Positions 22,735 to 33,547 of a stretch of DNA of 64,000 nucleotides are shown here, one piece after another. The position numbers and the translations under genes are program-made. The DNA is from Micropterix aruncella. Its lineage: Eukaryota; Arthropoda; Insecta; Lepidoptera; Micropterigidae. The stretch covers positions 27,996,414 to 28,060,413 of the forward strand of contig OX155961.1 in the NCBI GenBank assembly GCA_944548615.1, written 5' to 3'. A model generated the notes under the pieces. It did not search any database. It had not been told where the DNA came from and saw nothing but the letters and a program-made list of their open reading frames with translations. Positions within the stretch are counted from its first letter, which is position 1; the number at the start of each line of letters is the position of its first letter.

Positions 22735-23008
22735 CGGGTCAGGTTAGGTCACCCGATCTTACATGGTAAGGTTCCGGGTTAGATTTCCGGCTGGGTCACC
22801 ATTATCCATTGGGATAAAATTAACGGAATTGCATTTCAATTCTGTCGATCGAATGCAATAACAAGACATACACTTACAAACATGTTACACACACACACAC
22901 ATATAAAACAGTCCATACCAGGGTTGGTTGTAAGAGATTGTGGCATGATAATAAGCCCGCCCATTGTGAAATTTCTCAATAAAGAGTAGAAACAAACAAA
23001 CAAACCTT
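22735..23008 (+). mobile_element. tRNA-derived SINE, copy 1
   Basis: The head resembles a tRNA: a degenerate A box (GGTTAGGTCACCCGAT) and a B box region (GGTTCCGGGTTAGATTTCC), ending GGCTGGGTCACCA. The body (TGGGATAAAATTAACGGAAT, CTGTCGATCGAATGCAATAA, AGGGTTGGTTGTAAGAGATT) and the AAAC-repeat tail match the copies at 31835 and 46416. Confidence 0.85.
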
Positions 23009-24174
23009 GAGAAGGTTTTCTGTAAGATCCGTTTTTCATAATCATACAATAAATTAATTATGATAGCTTGTGAATGTCATTAATTTTGGCTTCTAACAGC
23101 AACATTTTTCGCTAATTTTTGTTTCAATTTACCTCGTCATTTTTATCTTATATATTTTTTTAAATAACGTTAGCGTTTCGCACAATAATGTACTTTTGAA
23201 TAGATAAAACAAAGAGATAAAACGGTAAATATTCCAACGGACAAAAATGTCGTGACACTTCAAGTTCATTTAACGACATTTCTTTTAAAAATAAAGTTCA
23301 TGGAACTAATAAAACAGAGAATTCGTTGGGGTACCGCGCGACATTTTCCCATTTATACCGCGCACGAGAGAGAGAGAGGGGGATCAAAAATTCTAAGTGT
23401 ATTGGAAAAGTTTCTGGTGGGCGAAGATTCAGCGAATACTGGTGATTCAATGTACAGAGTGGCTCAAAATCGACACGTCATTTTATTTATGAAATTGTTA
23501 GGCTTTTTCTAATCGTATAACTTAGGTATACACATAATAATAACATACATTATACAAGATACGTTATCCTTTACGATATGATATAATTAATATCAATAAA
23601 AATATTTGCAATGTTTATTATATTATCATTTGTACTTATACAATACGAGTACATAATGCATGCGTTATATAAAAAGAAGAAAACAAAAAGAAAATGTTTT
23701 CAAAATAGTAGGTAGCTACTATAAATTTAGGTTATATATATATATATATTTTTAGAAAACATATATTTTTAGCAGTACATTTAGTTATATTTTTTTTCTT
23801 TAATGTGACTACGGAATTTATAGTGTATGTCAAGGTGTTTAAAAATGCTGTTAGACTGTTAAATTTGTGTGTCCTTAGACCAAGAAGATACTCGTATTTG
23901 GGCCTAATTCTGATAACATGCGCGTGGATCTAGCCGGGTTGAATTTTATCTCTTTTATTTCGATGGAATTCGCTAACCTATTCTACCTTAAATAGGCCAC
24001 ATGATACGATGCTGAAATTTGCGGGTTTTTAAAATATGACTACATGAAACCAGAGGTCTCAAAACTCATTATAGCTCAGATTCATCACTTCTGCAATAAG
24101 AAGCCGCTGTTTATGTATCTGCATCAAAATACCATATATACCTGCATCAGATAGCCTCATAATATACCTGCATC
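23009..24174. other. No gene recognised
   Basis: AT-rich. Contains a small inverted pair (AAATGTCGT ... ACGACATTT near 23245-23283), a TA run near 23736 and, at 24120-24186, three imperfect copies of a CTGCATCAGAATACCATAT-like phrase. The last copy serves as the TSD of the next LINE. Confidence 0.5.
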
Positions 24175-24186
24175 AGAATACCATAT

Positions 24187-26742
24187 TATTATTAGGCTAC
24201 GCGGTGACAGACGGGGGGAGAAACCCCGCCCACCACCCGGGCAGTTCTAACGACATGGGTCGTTTTATCTGCCCGGGATATCGTGCATCGACAACCTCAC
24301 GCGTACCAGAAGGGTATTACGTGAGGGGTGAACGAACGGAGATATGGAGGAAGATTCTCCTGGTTTCTACCCCCTCCGGCACCCCGTGAACCGTTTATTT
24401 AATAATAGAAAAGAGATATCAACAATTCACTTACTATCTAACATTATAAAGTATACATGTTTTAGCTTACGTACTAAAATTATCAACAGAGTAGAGAAGA
24501 GCAAAAAAAAAAAATTATATGATTATTTAGTAGAATGAATGGTAGGCGATGAGATAGTGAATCCGTGCTACTGAGTGGTCCCGGGTTTCGGCTGCAAACG
24601 GCAGGGGTTCCGTCGGGGGCATCTACATCGGGAGAACCTGCAAGAAGGCACGCGCCCACAGGGGCGGCTAGGTACGTCACAATACAAAATGGGCGACTTC
24701 GGGCGATGAAGCAGCCTCCGGATAGCACCGCTAAGAGGGGAGGCCCTCCCCCAGAGGAGGAGAGCCCCGCTGCCTCAAATTCTCCCAGTTTGACACCCAG
24801 TGGTCCACAAACTCCCGGAACGCTCGGTAGCAGACCTCGCAACCCACGAGATCCGCATACCAGATCGGCAGACTGCCGGCGCACGCACCAACCACATCCA
24901 TCATGTTTGCCCGTGCAGCGTCCAGCTTAGGGCATGTCCAAATGATGTGTTCTGCGGTCTGACGACCGGAGCCATACGGGCACCAGGGATCGTCACTGAG
25001 TCCAAAGCCAAATAGCTTGGCCCTGAACTCACCGTGACCCCCGATGAGTTGCGCGACTCGGTGGTCAATCCGTAGAAAATCATTTTTCATCCGCTCGGAC
25101 ACCGACGGGAAGAAACTATGGGTGAGACGGCCCGTACCACCGGCATCCCACCGTTCCTGCCAGACGCGCAGGCTCTCAGCCCGAATCAGGCGGGTACTCT
25201 CCACAAACCTGGTCTCCGCCGGGTTCACCGTCAGACTGAAATAGTCCACGGGCTCCCCGCGGCGTAACCATGACTTAGCCGCACGCTCCAAAATCTCCAG
25301 ATCAATCGGCAGTATCCCAGCGATAACGGGAAGAGCGAGAGTGGAGGTCGTTCGATACGCGCCAGTCATCGCCACAAGTGGGAGACGCTGGCCGCGCAGT
25401 AGAACCACACGCGCGGCCTCCGAGATGGAGGGCCACGCCCAAGCACGCGCTGCATAAGACACTTGCGGAACGAATACACACTTGTACAGCAGTTTTATGG
25501 CCGGGGAGCGAATGCCCCACTCGGCCCTGCTAACGCGACGGAGAGAGAGAAACATGTTACGCGATTTCGTTACCACGGATCTCGCGTGACCCAGATACGA
25601 TAGGGACGCCGCCAACGAAACCCCAAGGTAGCGGACGCACCGCGGGAAAGCTACAGAACGCCCTCCGACCCGGATCAGTGGATTCCGCTGAAGACGCCCC
25701 TTCAATAATAATGCCTGAGTTTTGGCCGGTGAGAAAGATAGCCTGTTGCGCCTTCCCCACCCTAGGATGAGGTCCAGCGAACCGGCCGCCCTTCTCTCGA
25801 CCTCTGCGCGGCTCTTGCCGCCCACCAGGAGGAGGGCATCGTCAGCGTAAGCGCTGACGGTGCACCCCTCCGGGTAAGGCAACGCGAGCAGATCATCGAA
25901 GAGGATATTCCACAGACTGGGACCCAACACCGATCCCTGCGGACATCCCATAGAAGAAACCATGCTCACTGACGTCGGTCCAAGTTACACTTAAGAGTAA
26001 CGGACCTGTCGGAAAAATAGCTGCGGATTATCTTAAGGATATTGTTCGGGCACTGTCTGAGACGAAGCTTGCTTAGAATCATCGGCCACCACGCGTTATC
26101 GAAGGCACCCGAAATATCGAGGAAAACCCCGACGACGTACCGACCGTCAAAATCGCGAGTCCAGTTTTTCGCAAAAAGGATGGCATCCTCAGTGGACCTC
26201 CCTCGGGTAAATCCAAACTGTCGGTCGTTCTGGGGAGACAAAGACGTCTCCAAGCGATCGCGCACAAGCACCTCCAGCACTTTTCCCAGAATGGACAGGA
26301 GTGTGATGGGCCTGTACGCTTTAGTGTCCGACCGTGGTTTGGCATTACCCTTGGGAATGACACGTAGGAGACCAGCTTTCCAGCAAGAGGGACAGTGACC
26401 GTCGCTTATACATTTCTGCATAAGCACCGTCACCTCCCACCTGGCAAACCCCCAAACACGTTTGACGATGCTCGCCGTGAAAAGGTCAATCCCGGGCGCC
26501 TTACGAGTCGACAGAGAGCCGATGACTTTGTCCTCCGCAGTGACATCCGAAACGTCGGGTACACGAGAGTCGACGACTGTTAATCGCCGTATCTGCGTAT
26601 GATGTGAATCATCCCGAGCGGGCTGATCCGAGGGACAGAGCGAATGTAGAAGCGCCAAGAGCGTTCCTCTTGTATCAAGGGTGGCAACAGAGTTACCGTC
26701 CGCTATGCTCGATAAAAAGTCATCGGCGCTTTTGGCGTTTTT
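24187..26742 (-). mobile_element. R1-like non-LTR retrotransposon, 5'-truncated
   Basis: Flanked by an identical 12-bp repeat AGAATACCATAT at 24175-24186 and 26743-26754, the TSD. On the minus strand it starts inside ORF2 and ends with a GC-rich 3' UTR (24190-24730) and a TAATAATA tail. The GC-rich coding region stands out from AT-rich flanks. R1-clade assignment rests on RT and C-terminal motifs; the insertion is not in rDNA. Confidence 0.85.
24731..26742 (-). pseudogene. R1-like ORF2 reverse transcriptase, 5'-truncated and frameshifted
   Basis: In minus-strand order: RKAPGIDLFTASIV, KAYRPITLLSILGKVLE, GFTRGRSTEDAI and VFLDISGAFDNAWW. A one-base frame change near 25975-25985 precedes SMGCPQGSVLGPSLWN, VSAYADDALLL (catalytic YADD intact) and VRYLGVSLA. 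The C-terminal knuckle reads WCPYGSGRQTAEHIIWTC; the second Cys of the usual CxC pair is Tyr here. It ends at a stop near 24731. The endonuclease domain is missing through truncation at 26742. In the family this enzyme nicks target DNA and copies element RNA; this copy is inactive. Confidence 0.9.
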
Positions 26743-26754
26743 AGAATACCATAT

Positions 26755-27004
26755 ATGATAATATGTGACAACTGAAGCAAAGTATGTGAATGTCCAGGTG
26801 GTTAGGTTTTGCTAGCTTGCCTAATCCCTGATCTAGCTTGTCTGAATTTCTGGATTTCCTTTGTTGAGGTGCACTGCGCAGAGCGGTGATGAATAAAACG
26901 CGTGTATGGCCGTTTGTCAAGTGGTCAATTTCAATACTGATAATGTGGTCGGGCTATTCGGCCACGCGGCGGTTAAAGACGGTTTTATAATATGCATTAT
27001 TATT
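26755..27004. other. No gene recognised
   Basis: Spacer ending in an ATT-repeat tract that is the tail of the next minus-strand LINE. Confidence 0.4.
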
Positions 27005-28003
27005 ATTATTAATAAGTGCTTTATTTGACAAACAAAAAGGCGAGCTTATTGCTTTGAAGCAATATTTTACAGCTAACTTTAACCCAATAGTCCCTTCCCT
27101 TAACATCGAAAAGTGACAAAATAGTTCACTTTGTGATACCAGCACCAACTTTTAGTATGTTATTAAACATGTTGTTTTCTCTACAAAACCGTCGGGACCC
27201 CAGCTGTATAGTGCCTGGATCCGCAGATATGACGTCATCAAAATGGCGGTCGCCGCATTTTTAAAACCCCGAATTATATCGAAACTCTTAGCCCTATGTG
27301 CATATGCAAGGTGTCAAATGAAAGGTAATTAAGTGTTCTACAATAACTTCTTAACATAAAATCACCTGACTAGCCCAGTTAAGACAATATTAAAAGAAAT
27401 GTGAAAAATAAAATTTTAAATACTCCATATTTTGATTATAGTCTGTAAATTATTCATTTTAGACTAAAACTATGTATGACAAAAATATCAAAAGGTTTAT
27501 CAGCTTTCCACAAAAAAAAGCAGTAAACTAATCGGTTGGAAAATGCCTTAGTTAAGCCACTTTTAGCAAGGCGCTCTCTCTCGCGCGTCGCAACGTCGCC
27601 GCGTCGTCTTGCATTGTTGCCGTCGTTATAACGGCCGCCCGAGCTGCATCGCACGTGTTACTTGCACGAAGTTGCCAATTTTACTTCACCTCTGATATTC
27701 TAAATCAGTTCCACTGCAAATGACGTCAGATAAAGTTATTCGAATCCCCTTATTTGTGGATTAATTACATTACTAAGGAATTGTTATTGTTGTCAATTGT
27801 TGGTGTTATTGTTAATAGTTTTTTAATGGTGTTATTGTTTTTAGTTTTTTCTATTATTATTAAATATACCGTGATTTATTGAATCTGCACGAGTTGGTAG
27901 GTAGGTGACCATGAATCTGTCATTTTGCATGAGCTTTAGATACAATGTAGGTACAAAATCTAATGCTATCGTGGATTTTTGACATTATAAATAAAAAGGA
28001 TCC

Positions 28004-28111
28004 GCACCCGACGTTTCGTCGATGTTGCAACCGCCGCTGTCCGGGGTAGGCTAGACACTGTCAGTCTACCTTAGACAACGGTGGTTGCAAAATCGCCGAA
28101 ACGTCGGGTGC
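28004..28111. repeat. Fold-back repeat inside the 3.77 kb element
   Basis: About 47-nt inverted arms beginning GCACCCGACGTTTCG and ending as its complement, with TTGCAACC and GGTAG also paired, separated by about 14 nt. It may be a separate small MITE nested in the element. Confidence 0.8.
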
Positions 28112-28309
28112 TCCAAAAAACTTCACGCGGTAAATCCATTTTTATCTTATTTATTTATAATGTAAGTACGTTTTGTAATTCCTGTAAAAATATATGTTGT
28201 TTTATTTACCGATTTCTTTTTATTATTTGACTTTTATAATTAGTTAATAGTTAAGGATTATGTCTGTTATTTTTAATAAACATTTTGTTATCCCCTTTTT
28301 TCACTGAGA

Positions 28310-30015
28310 TTAAAGAAACGTACTCCGACAATAATAGGCACTTAATTATTCCAACGGATCGCGGGTATCAGTCACTAAGCGATAATTTAATTGAATATGC
28401 GAAGTATGATTCTATTCCATTTCATATGCATTTTGAGAATATTTACAAAGCGCTTCAAGATAACACAGCTAAATACCATAAAACATGTCGGTTAAAATAC
28501 GATGCCCTAAAAATTTGCAGGCTGAAAGCAAAGTCGAGCAAACTGTCGAATATAGAAATAATACAACCACCAGACACTGAAACGAGTATGAATACAAGGT
28601 CTAAAAAACCACAATGTTCGGACATCTATCAACAGTGTTTATTCTGCGATAAACCTGAAACAGTTAAGAAGAACCTTGTTTCAGTGTCAACCCTTAGAAT
28701 TGGACCCGATATTCATCGCTATGCGGTACTGTTACAAGATGAAGTACTTATGAAAAAATTACATTCTACCGATTTAGTTGACATGGACGCAAAATCATAA
28801 AGTATGCTACGTTAAGCTTCTGAATAAAGTGCGAAAGATGACAAACAGGCAATCATCTGAATCAGAAAGCTCAACCAATCAAACAGCATATGGCTCCATA
28901 TTCTCCGAACTCGTCTCTCATATACAGGAAACCTACCTATATACCGCTGAAGCTCCGGTTTTTCGTCTTGCTGACCTGGTCACGAAATTCCAGCATAGGA
29001 ATCAACAGTTAGGTTTAGAAAAAATCGACCTCAACCGCACCCGACTGAAAGAACAGCTACTGCAATTTATCCCAGGCCTTCGCGAAGACAAAGTAGGCAG
29101 AGATATTTTGCTGTTTTTTGAAGGTGATGTGCGATATGCAATTGAAAGTGCTTGTCAGTATAGTGCGATGAGCGATGGCATGTGTCTAGCTCGTGCTGCA
29201 AATATTATTCCCAAACAAATGTTTGAAGAGTATCCCAAATTCAACGGTTCTTTTAAAGACAAATTTTCTGGCGAAAATTGCGTTCCTAAGCAATGCATTT
29301 TGTTTTGTCGAATGGTACTTGACGGTGCACTTACTGAATCTTTAGAGAAGTTTACTACCGAAGAATCCCAAATAGTTGATGAGGTTTAATTGTAAAAAGA
29401 CAGTTACGCAAAGCGACAATAAACGGCACTTTTCTGATCGAGAAACGCCGCTACCATTATATGTTGGTATGAAACTATATAACGCTCATGCACGAAAAGA
29501 CGTAATCGACAAGATGTTTGAGTTAGGTTTAAGCGTTTCCTACCGAAGAATAACCCAGGTTACAGAAATGGTAGCAAGTAGTGCCTGGGACCAATACAAG
29601 CAGCAAGGATTTGTTTGCCCTCAAAACATGGAGAAAAATGTATTTACATGTGCAGCGATAGACAACATTGACCACAACACGTCTTCAAACACCTCTCTTG
29701 GCTCTTTCCATGGTACATCCATATCTCTAATTGTACATCCTGAAGAAGAAACCAGTCAAGTGAAAATTACTCCATTGTACCTGAGTAAAAAAGATAAATG
29801 CGAAGTATCACTTCCCGATTCATATACTAATATACCTCCAACGCAAAAACAACAATCGGACGTTCCTATGCAAACTAAGTAACTCATGACCAAAATACAT
29901 TAAGCCCTGTTGCGAATACCAAGGATTGGTTAGACCACGTTACGATGGCTCTTAAAAATAATGAAGAATTTCTGCCTTGGGCAGCTTACAATTCCCGCAA
30001 AGAAAATCCGAAATT
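28310..30015 (+). pseudogene. Unassigned element-encoded protein, frameshifted and 3'-truncated
   Basis: The first part follows a strong 3' splice-like site (TTATCCCCTTTTTTCACTGAG, AG at about 28309), so an upstream exon is likely. Two zinc-site-like phrases, AKYHKTCRLKYDAL near the start and DMDAK(Y)HKVCYVKLLNKVRK after a frame break at about 28793, look like repeats of one small Cys/His module. CLFCDKPE lies between them. Then come GRDILLFFEGDVRYAI, a frame break near 29383, LPLYVGMKLYNAHARKDVID, ITQVTEMVAS, AAIDNIDHNTSSNTSLGSFH (29653-29712) and, in another frame after 29882, KDWLDHVTMAL ... FLPWAAYNS. The latter motifs recall, from memory only, a large family of uncharacterised proteins in arthropod and cnidarian genomes. 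No DDE motif is identifiable in what survives. Confidence 0.55.
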
Positions 30016-30035
30016 TATTTTTCACTTTTTTGTTA

Positions 30036-30322
30036 TTATTTTCTTAACTGGGCTAGTTGGGTGGTTCTATGTTAAAGTGTTACTATAGAAAACTTAATTA
30101 CCTTTCGCTTGACACCTTGCATATGTACAGGGCTAAGAGTTTCGAAATAATTCGGGGTTTTCAAAATGCGGCGGCAGCCATTTTGATGACGTCATATCTG
30201 CGGATCCAGGTACTATACAGCTTGGGTCCCGACGATTTTGTAGATAGAATAATATGTTTAATAACATACTAAAAGTTCGTGCTGGTATCATAAAGTTAAC
30301 TATTTTTATGCTAAGAGAAGGG
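30036..30322. repeat. Extra internal copy of the TIR end
   Basis: Repeats the outer right-arm sequence (CTTAACTGGGCTAGT ... GATGACGTCATAT ... GAAGGGACCA) in the same orientation as the true right end. It directly follows the truncated ORF. This suggests tandem terminal duplication or a nested second copy. Confidence 0.8.
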
Positions 30323-30889
30323 ACCAGCGCGAGCGGCCGCGATTACGACGGCAACAACGCGAAACGACGAGCGGAGAGAGATCGACTTGCTAAAAGCGGC
30401 TTAACTAAGGGATTTTCCATCCGATTAATTTACTGTTTTTTTTAATAGAAAGCTGATAAACCTTTTGTTATTTTTGTCATACATAGTTATTGTCTAAAAT
30501 CAGTAATTTACAGAGTATAATCAAAATATGGATTATTTCAAAATTCAATTTTCACATTTTTAAAATTATTTTCTTAACTGGGCTAGTCAGGTGGGCATAT
30601 GCTAAGGCTTTATTGTAGAACTTTTAATTGCCTTTCATTTGACATCTTGCACATCTACATAGAGCTAAGAGTTTCAAAATAATTCGGGGTTTTCAAAATG
30701 CGGCGGCCGCCATTTTGATGACGTCATATATGCGGATCCAGGCACTATAGAGCTGGGGTCCCGACGGTTTTTTAGAGGGAACAATATGTTTAATAACATA
30801 TTAAAAGTTGGTGCTGGTATCACAAAGTGAACTATTTTTATGTTAAGGGAAGGGACTACAATGGGAAAACATGTTTTGCGGTAAAAATA

Positions 30890-31330
30890 AGAAAACCCTA
30901 TTATTTAAATCACTTATAAAGGCAGTCATATGTCTCTCAGCAATACAAACTTGGCGCTGACCTTAAATATGTGGGTAAATCATTCCAGAGACTGGCTCCA
31001 TGTACGAAGAAAGAGTGCGAGTGGAAATCACTACTGTGATCAGGGATCGACATCAGTAAGTTGCCTTCAGATCTCAGAGGGCGCCGTGAGCTGATAGAAT
31101 ATTGAACCTATTTATGACGTAGCTCGGAGCGGCTCACTCCAAGATTCCGAAAAGCAAAACGAGGACTCTCGTATCTCTCCTTTCTCGGGTCGTCAGCCAG
31201 CGAAGCCTTCTTCTGTACTCCGTAATATAATCATACTTTCTTAGGACCTAGATAAAACGAATGCAGACATTTTGCAGCCTTTCAAAACCTTGATATACTT
31301 TCGACCTTGATGGTTAGATATTTATTGATA
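30890..31330 (-). pseudogene. CR1/L2-like RT C-terminus
   Basis: On the minus strand: RLQNVCIRFI, LRKYDYITEYRRRLRWL, LGVSRSELRHK, SDFHSHSFFVHGASLWNDLP and TYLRSAPSL. The order LQN-RFI, LR-YDxIxxYR, then FHSxSFF and LWNDLP is typical of CR1/Jockey/L2 RT tails. Several stops interrupt it. Confidence 0.65.
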
Positions 31331-31834
31331 TCGAGAAAGGCAACATCTGAATTTAAGGAGAGGGTTATTATTAGTGTTTCTTTCCCAGGTTTCTGAAATC
31401 AGGAATTACTTGGAAAATGTCGATCCCGATACCGGCAAAGCAACATTTAGTTTACTTACATTTATTTACATAAACTCGCGAAAAAAATGTTTTTGTTTGT
31501 AAAAAATCATTTTTCTGAATACCATTCAAGTTAAATGACTGGTGTTAGCCTTTACGAAAGTCTTATATCGTTCCAGAAGCAACAATATCGAAAATCTACC
31601 GTCGATCTTGCCATGCGAGAATATTTATTGGAGTGGTGTCTGACTTTTGTTATTTTGATCTAAATAAAATCCTGGTGGTTAAAAATAATTTGCTTTACGT
31701 TATACCAACCAGCGTGCTTGGAAAAGTTTGCTCTAACTCTTTACTAAACAAACCGTTTTGCGACTTTATAATATTTTCTAATTACAATTCATGCAGATAA
31801 TAAATATCGTTTTACACGGCTCGGATCTAATTTC
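31331..31834. other. No gene recognised
   Basis: AT-rich spacer between the LINE remnant and a SINE. Confidence 0.35.
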
Positions 31835-32001
31835 CAGCTGTTCCAACCAATTCTGTCGGTCGAATACAATAACATTTTACACACATGTTACAGGCACACA
31901 TACATAAAAACATTTAATTGTAGGGTTGGTTGTAAGAGATTGCCGTATGATAATAATGATTTCACAATAAAGAGTAGAAACAAACATATAAACAAACAAA
32001 A
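31835..32001 (+). mobile_element. SINE, copy 2 (5'-truncated)
   Basis: Shares the SINE body (CAATTCTGTCGGTCGAATAC, AGGGTTGGTTGTAAGAGATT, TTTCACAATAAAGAGTAGAA) and the AAAC-type tail with the copies at 22735 and 46416. The tRNA head is mostly gone. Confidence 0.75.
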
Positions 32002-32800
32002 TCGCTTTAGTCTCAATTTGAAGAGAATTCCCAATGTATTATTAGGTTCCATAAATGTCAATCTTGTAGAAATATATCATTTCAAGCGGAGTTACTAGAT
32101 ATTGCTGAAGCATCGCAAACTAGTCTTATTTTATCTACTTTGTTAAATATTACAAAAATGTTTTAGCGAAAAACAACTTCAATTATCACATCATTTTCGA
32201 GATCTTTAACGAAACGTCCCACCTTCAAACAATCGAAACGGACCTTATTTTGCTGTAACCACCCCCAATGTCTCCATATCTCTAATATTTCCCATGAGCC
32301 GCTAATACAATTTAAAAATCCAGCATGACATATTATAGGAAATTACTATCTGATCTCCCATTCCTTGCGCCTAATTACCAACCCTTATGACTAGCTAAAT
32401 TTCACACAAGTTTGACCTAGTCTACTTTCGCCCAGTTGCAAACTGAGGGGATATAGCATCGTCCTGTATATAAACCTATTAACGGACGGACACATAGCTT
32501 CGCACCCGGGTAAGCGCGAGTGTCCACTGTAGTTGCTCTGGAAATCGGATTACGGAAAGTTCCTCCAGGAAATTCAAGAAAAGATGGTACGGGGTATCAT
32601 TTTCAACTCTCAATATCTGACTATGGGAACTTTTCTTCTTAGGCGTACCTATCGACATGGTTAGACAGTCTGTGTGATTAATATTTTCGATATCATTAAA
32701 AGTATTATAGTCTCCTGGATACCATTAATAATACAGCGTATTAGATTATTAAATGTTAACCAGGATTGTACAACGAAACGCAACATGTAGATGGCACTCA
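32002..32800. other. No gene recognised
   Basis: AT-rich spacer without repeat matches inside the window. Confidence 0.35.
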
Positions 32801-33547
32801 TCTAAACTAATATTATAAATATGAAAAGTTTGTGACGTTGTAGGAAGTAATCTCTGGATCTACTGAACCGATTTTAAACATTCTTTTACCAATAGAAAGC
32901 CACGTTATTTGTGAGTGTCATAGCTATATATTACTTAATCCGAAAAATGAAAAGACTTTTTTTGTGGTAGTCGGATTTTCAAAGTAAGTCGGAGAATAAG
33001 CGGCCGAAAGAAAACGTTTCTAACTAACGCTGCCTTAACTATGAGAGATATATGATTAAGTTCTAGAGCAAGAAAAGAAAAAGTTGTAGAGAAAAGTTGT
33101 AGAGCTTGATAATTCCTACAAAAAAGTCAGCGACAGCTTATGTCTAACTTTTATATTTAAGTCACAAAAAGTAGTATTTTATATTCAAAAAATAATTTTA
33201 ATCGTTAGGTCATATTTATTGCTCATATTATCAACAATTATGTATCAAAATAAGTAAATTTATCGTCGCAAGTGTTTAAAACAAAAGACTTTTCCCTTTT
33301 ACTGCATAAATAGTTTAAGAGATATTACGCTCACAAATAAGACAATCACAAGAAGACACTCACAAATAACGGTATTATAGTCAAATTGGCATGCAAATAC
33401 GTACACATACATATGCAGTAAAATTATAACCCTTCTTTTGGCAGTCAGGAAATAAATCATAGCACTCAGTATTAACCGAACCACACTCATAATTACATCA
33501 CAGGTAAAAAAATTTACCGCCCAACGAAGTGGGCACGGGTCAGCTAG
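32801..33547 (+). mobile_element. Helitron family H1, copy 3 (complete)
   Basis: Starts TCTAAACTAATATTATAAA after an A. Ends with hairpin GCCCA-ACGAAG-TGGGC, nine spacer bases, then CTAG (33544-33547) followed by T. Length is 747 bp. The GTTGTAGAGAAAA phrase near 33080 is locally duplicated, explaining small length differences from the sister copies. Confidence 0.88.

Larger units (their letters stand above)
27088..30858 (+). mobile_element. 3.77 kb DNA element with very long TIRs and an unassigned ORF
   Basis: The left end TAGTCCCTTCCCTTAACAT is exactly mirrored at the right end (GGGACTA at 30852-30858). Outside, CAA is duplicated (27085-27087 and 30859-30861). The inverted arms span about 27088-27655 and 30325-30858 and share GTCGGGACCCCAGCT, TGGATCCGC, GACGTCATCAAAATGGCGG and CACCTGACTAGCCCAGTTAAG. 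It sits within a LINE 3' UTR that is continuous without it. A 3-bp TSD recalls Harbinger or CACTA groups, but neither the termini nor the encoded protein fits those I know. Confidence 0.8.
27005..31330 (-). mobile_element. Minus-strand LINE 3' end interrupted by a DNA element
   Basis: The RT C-terminus lies at 30890-31330 and the last piece of 3' UTR, with an ATT/TAA tail, at 27005-27087. The 3' UTR phrase GGCGAGCTTATTGC ... AGCAATATTTTACAGCTAAC also appears near 35405-35455 as an independent copy. Removing 27088-30858 and one CAA rejoins the LINE. Confidence 0.7.
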
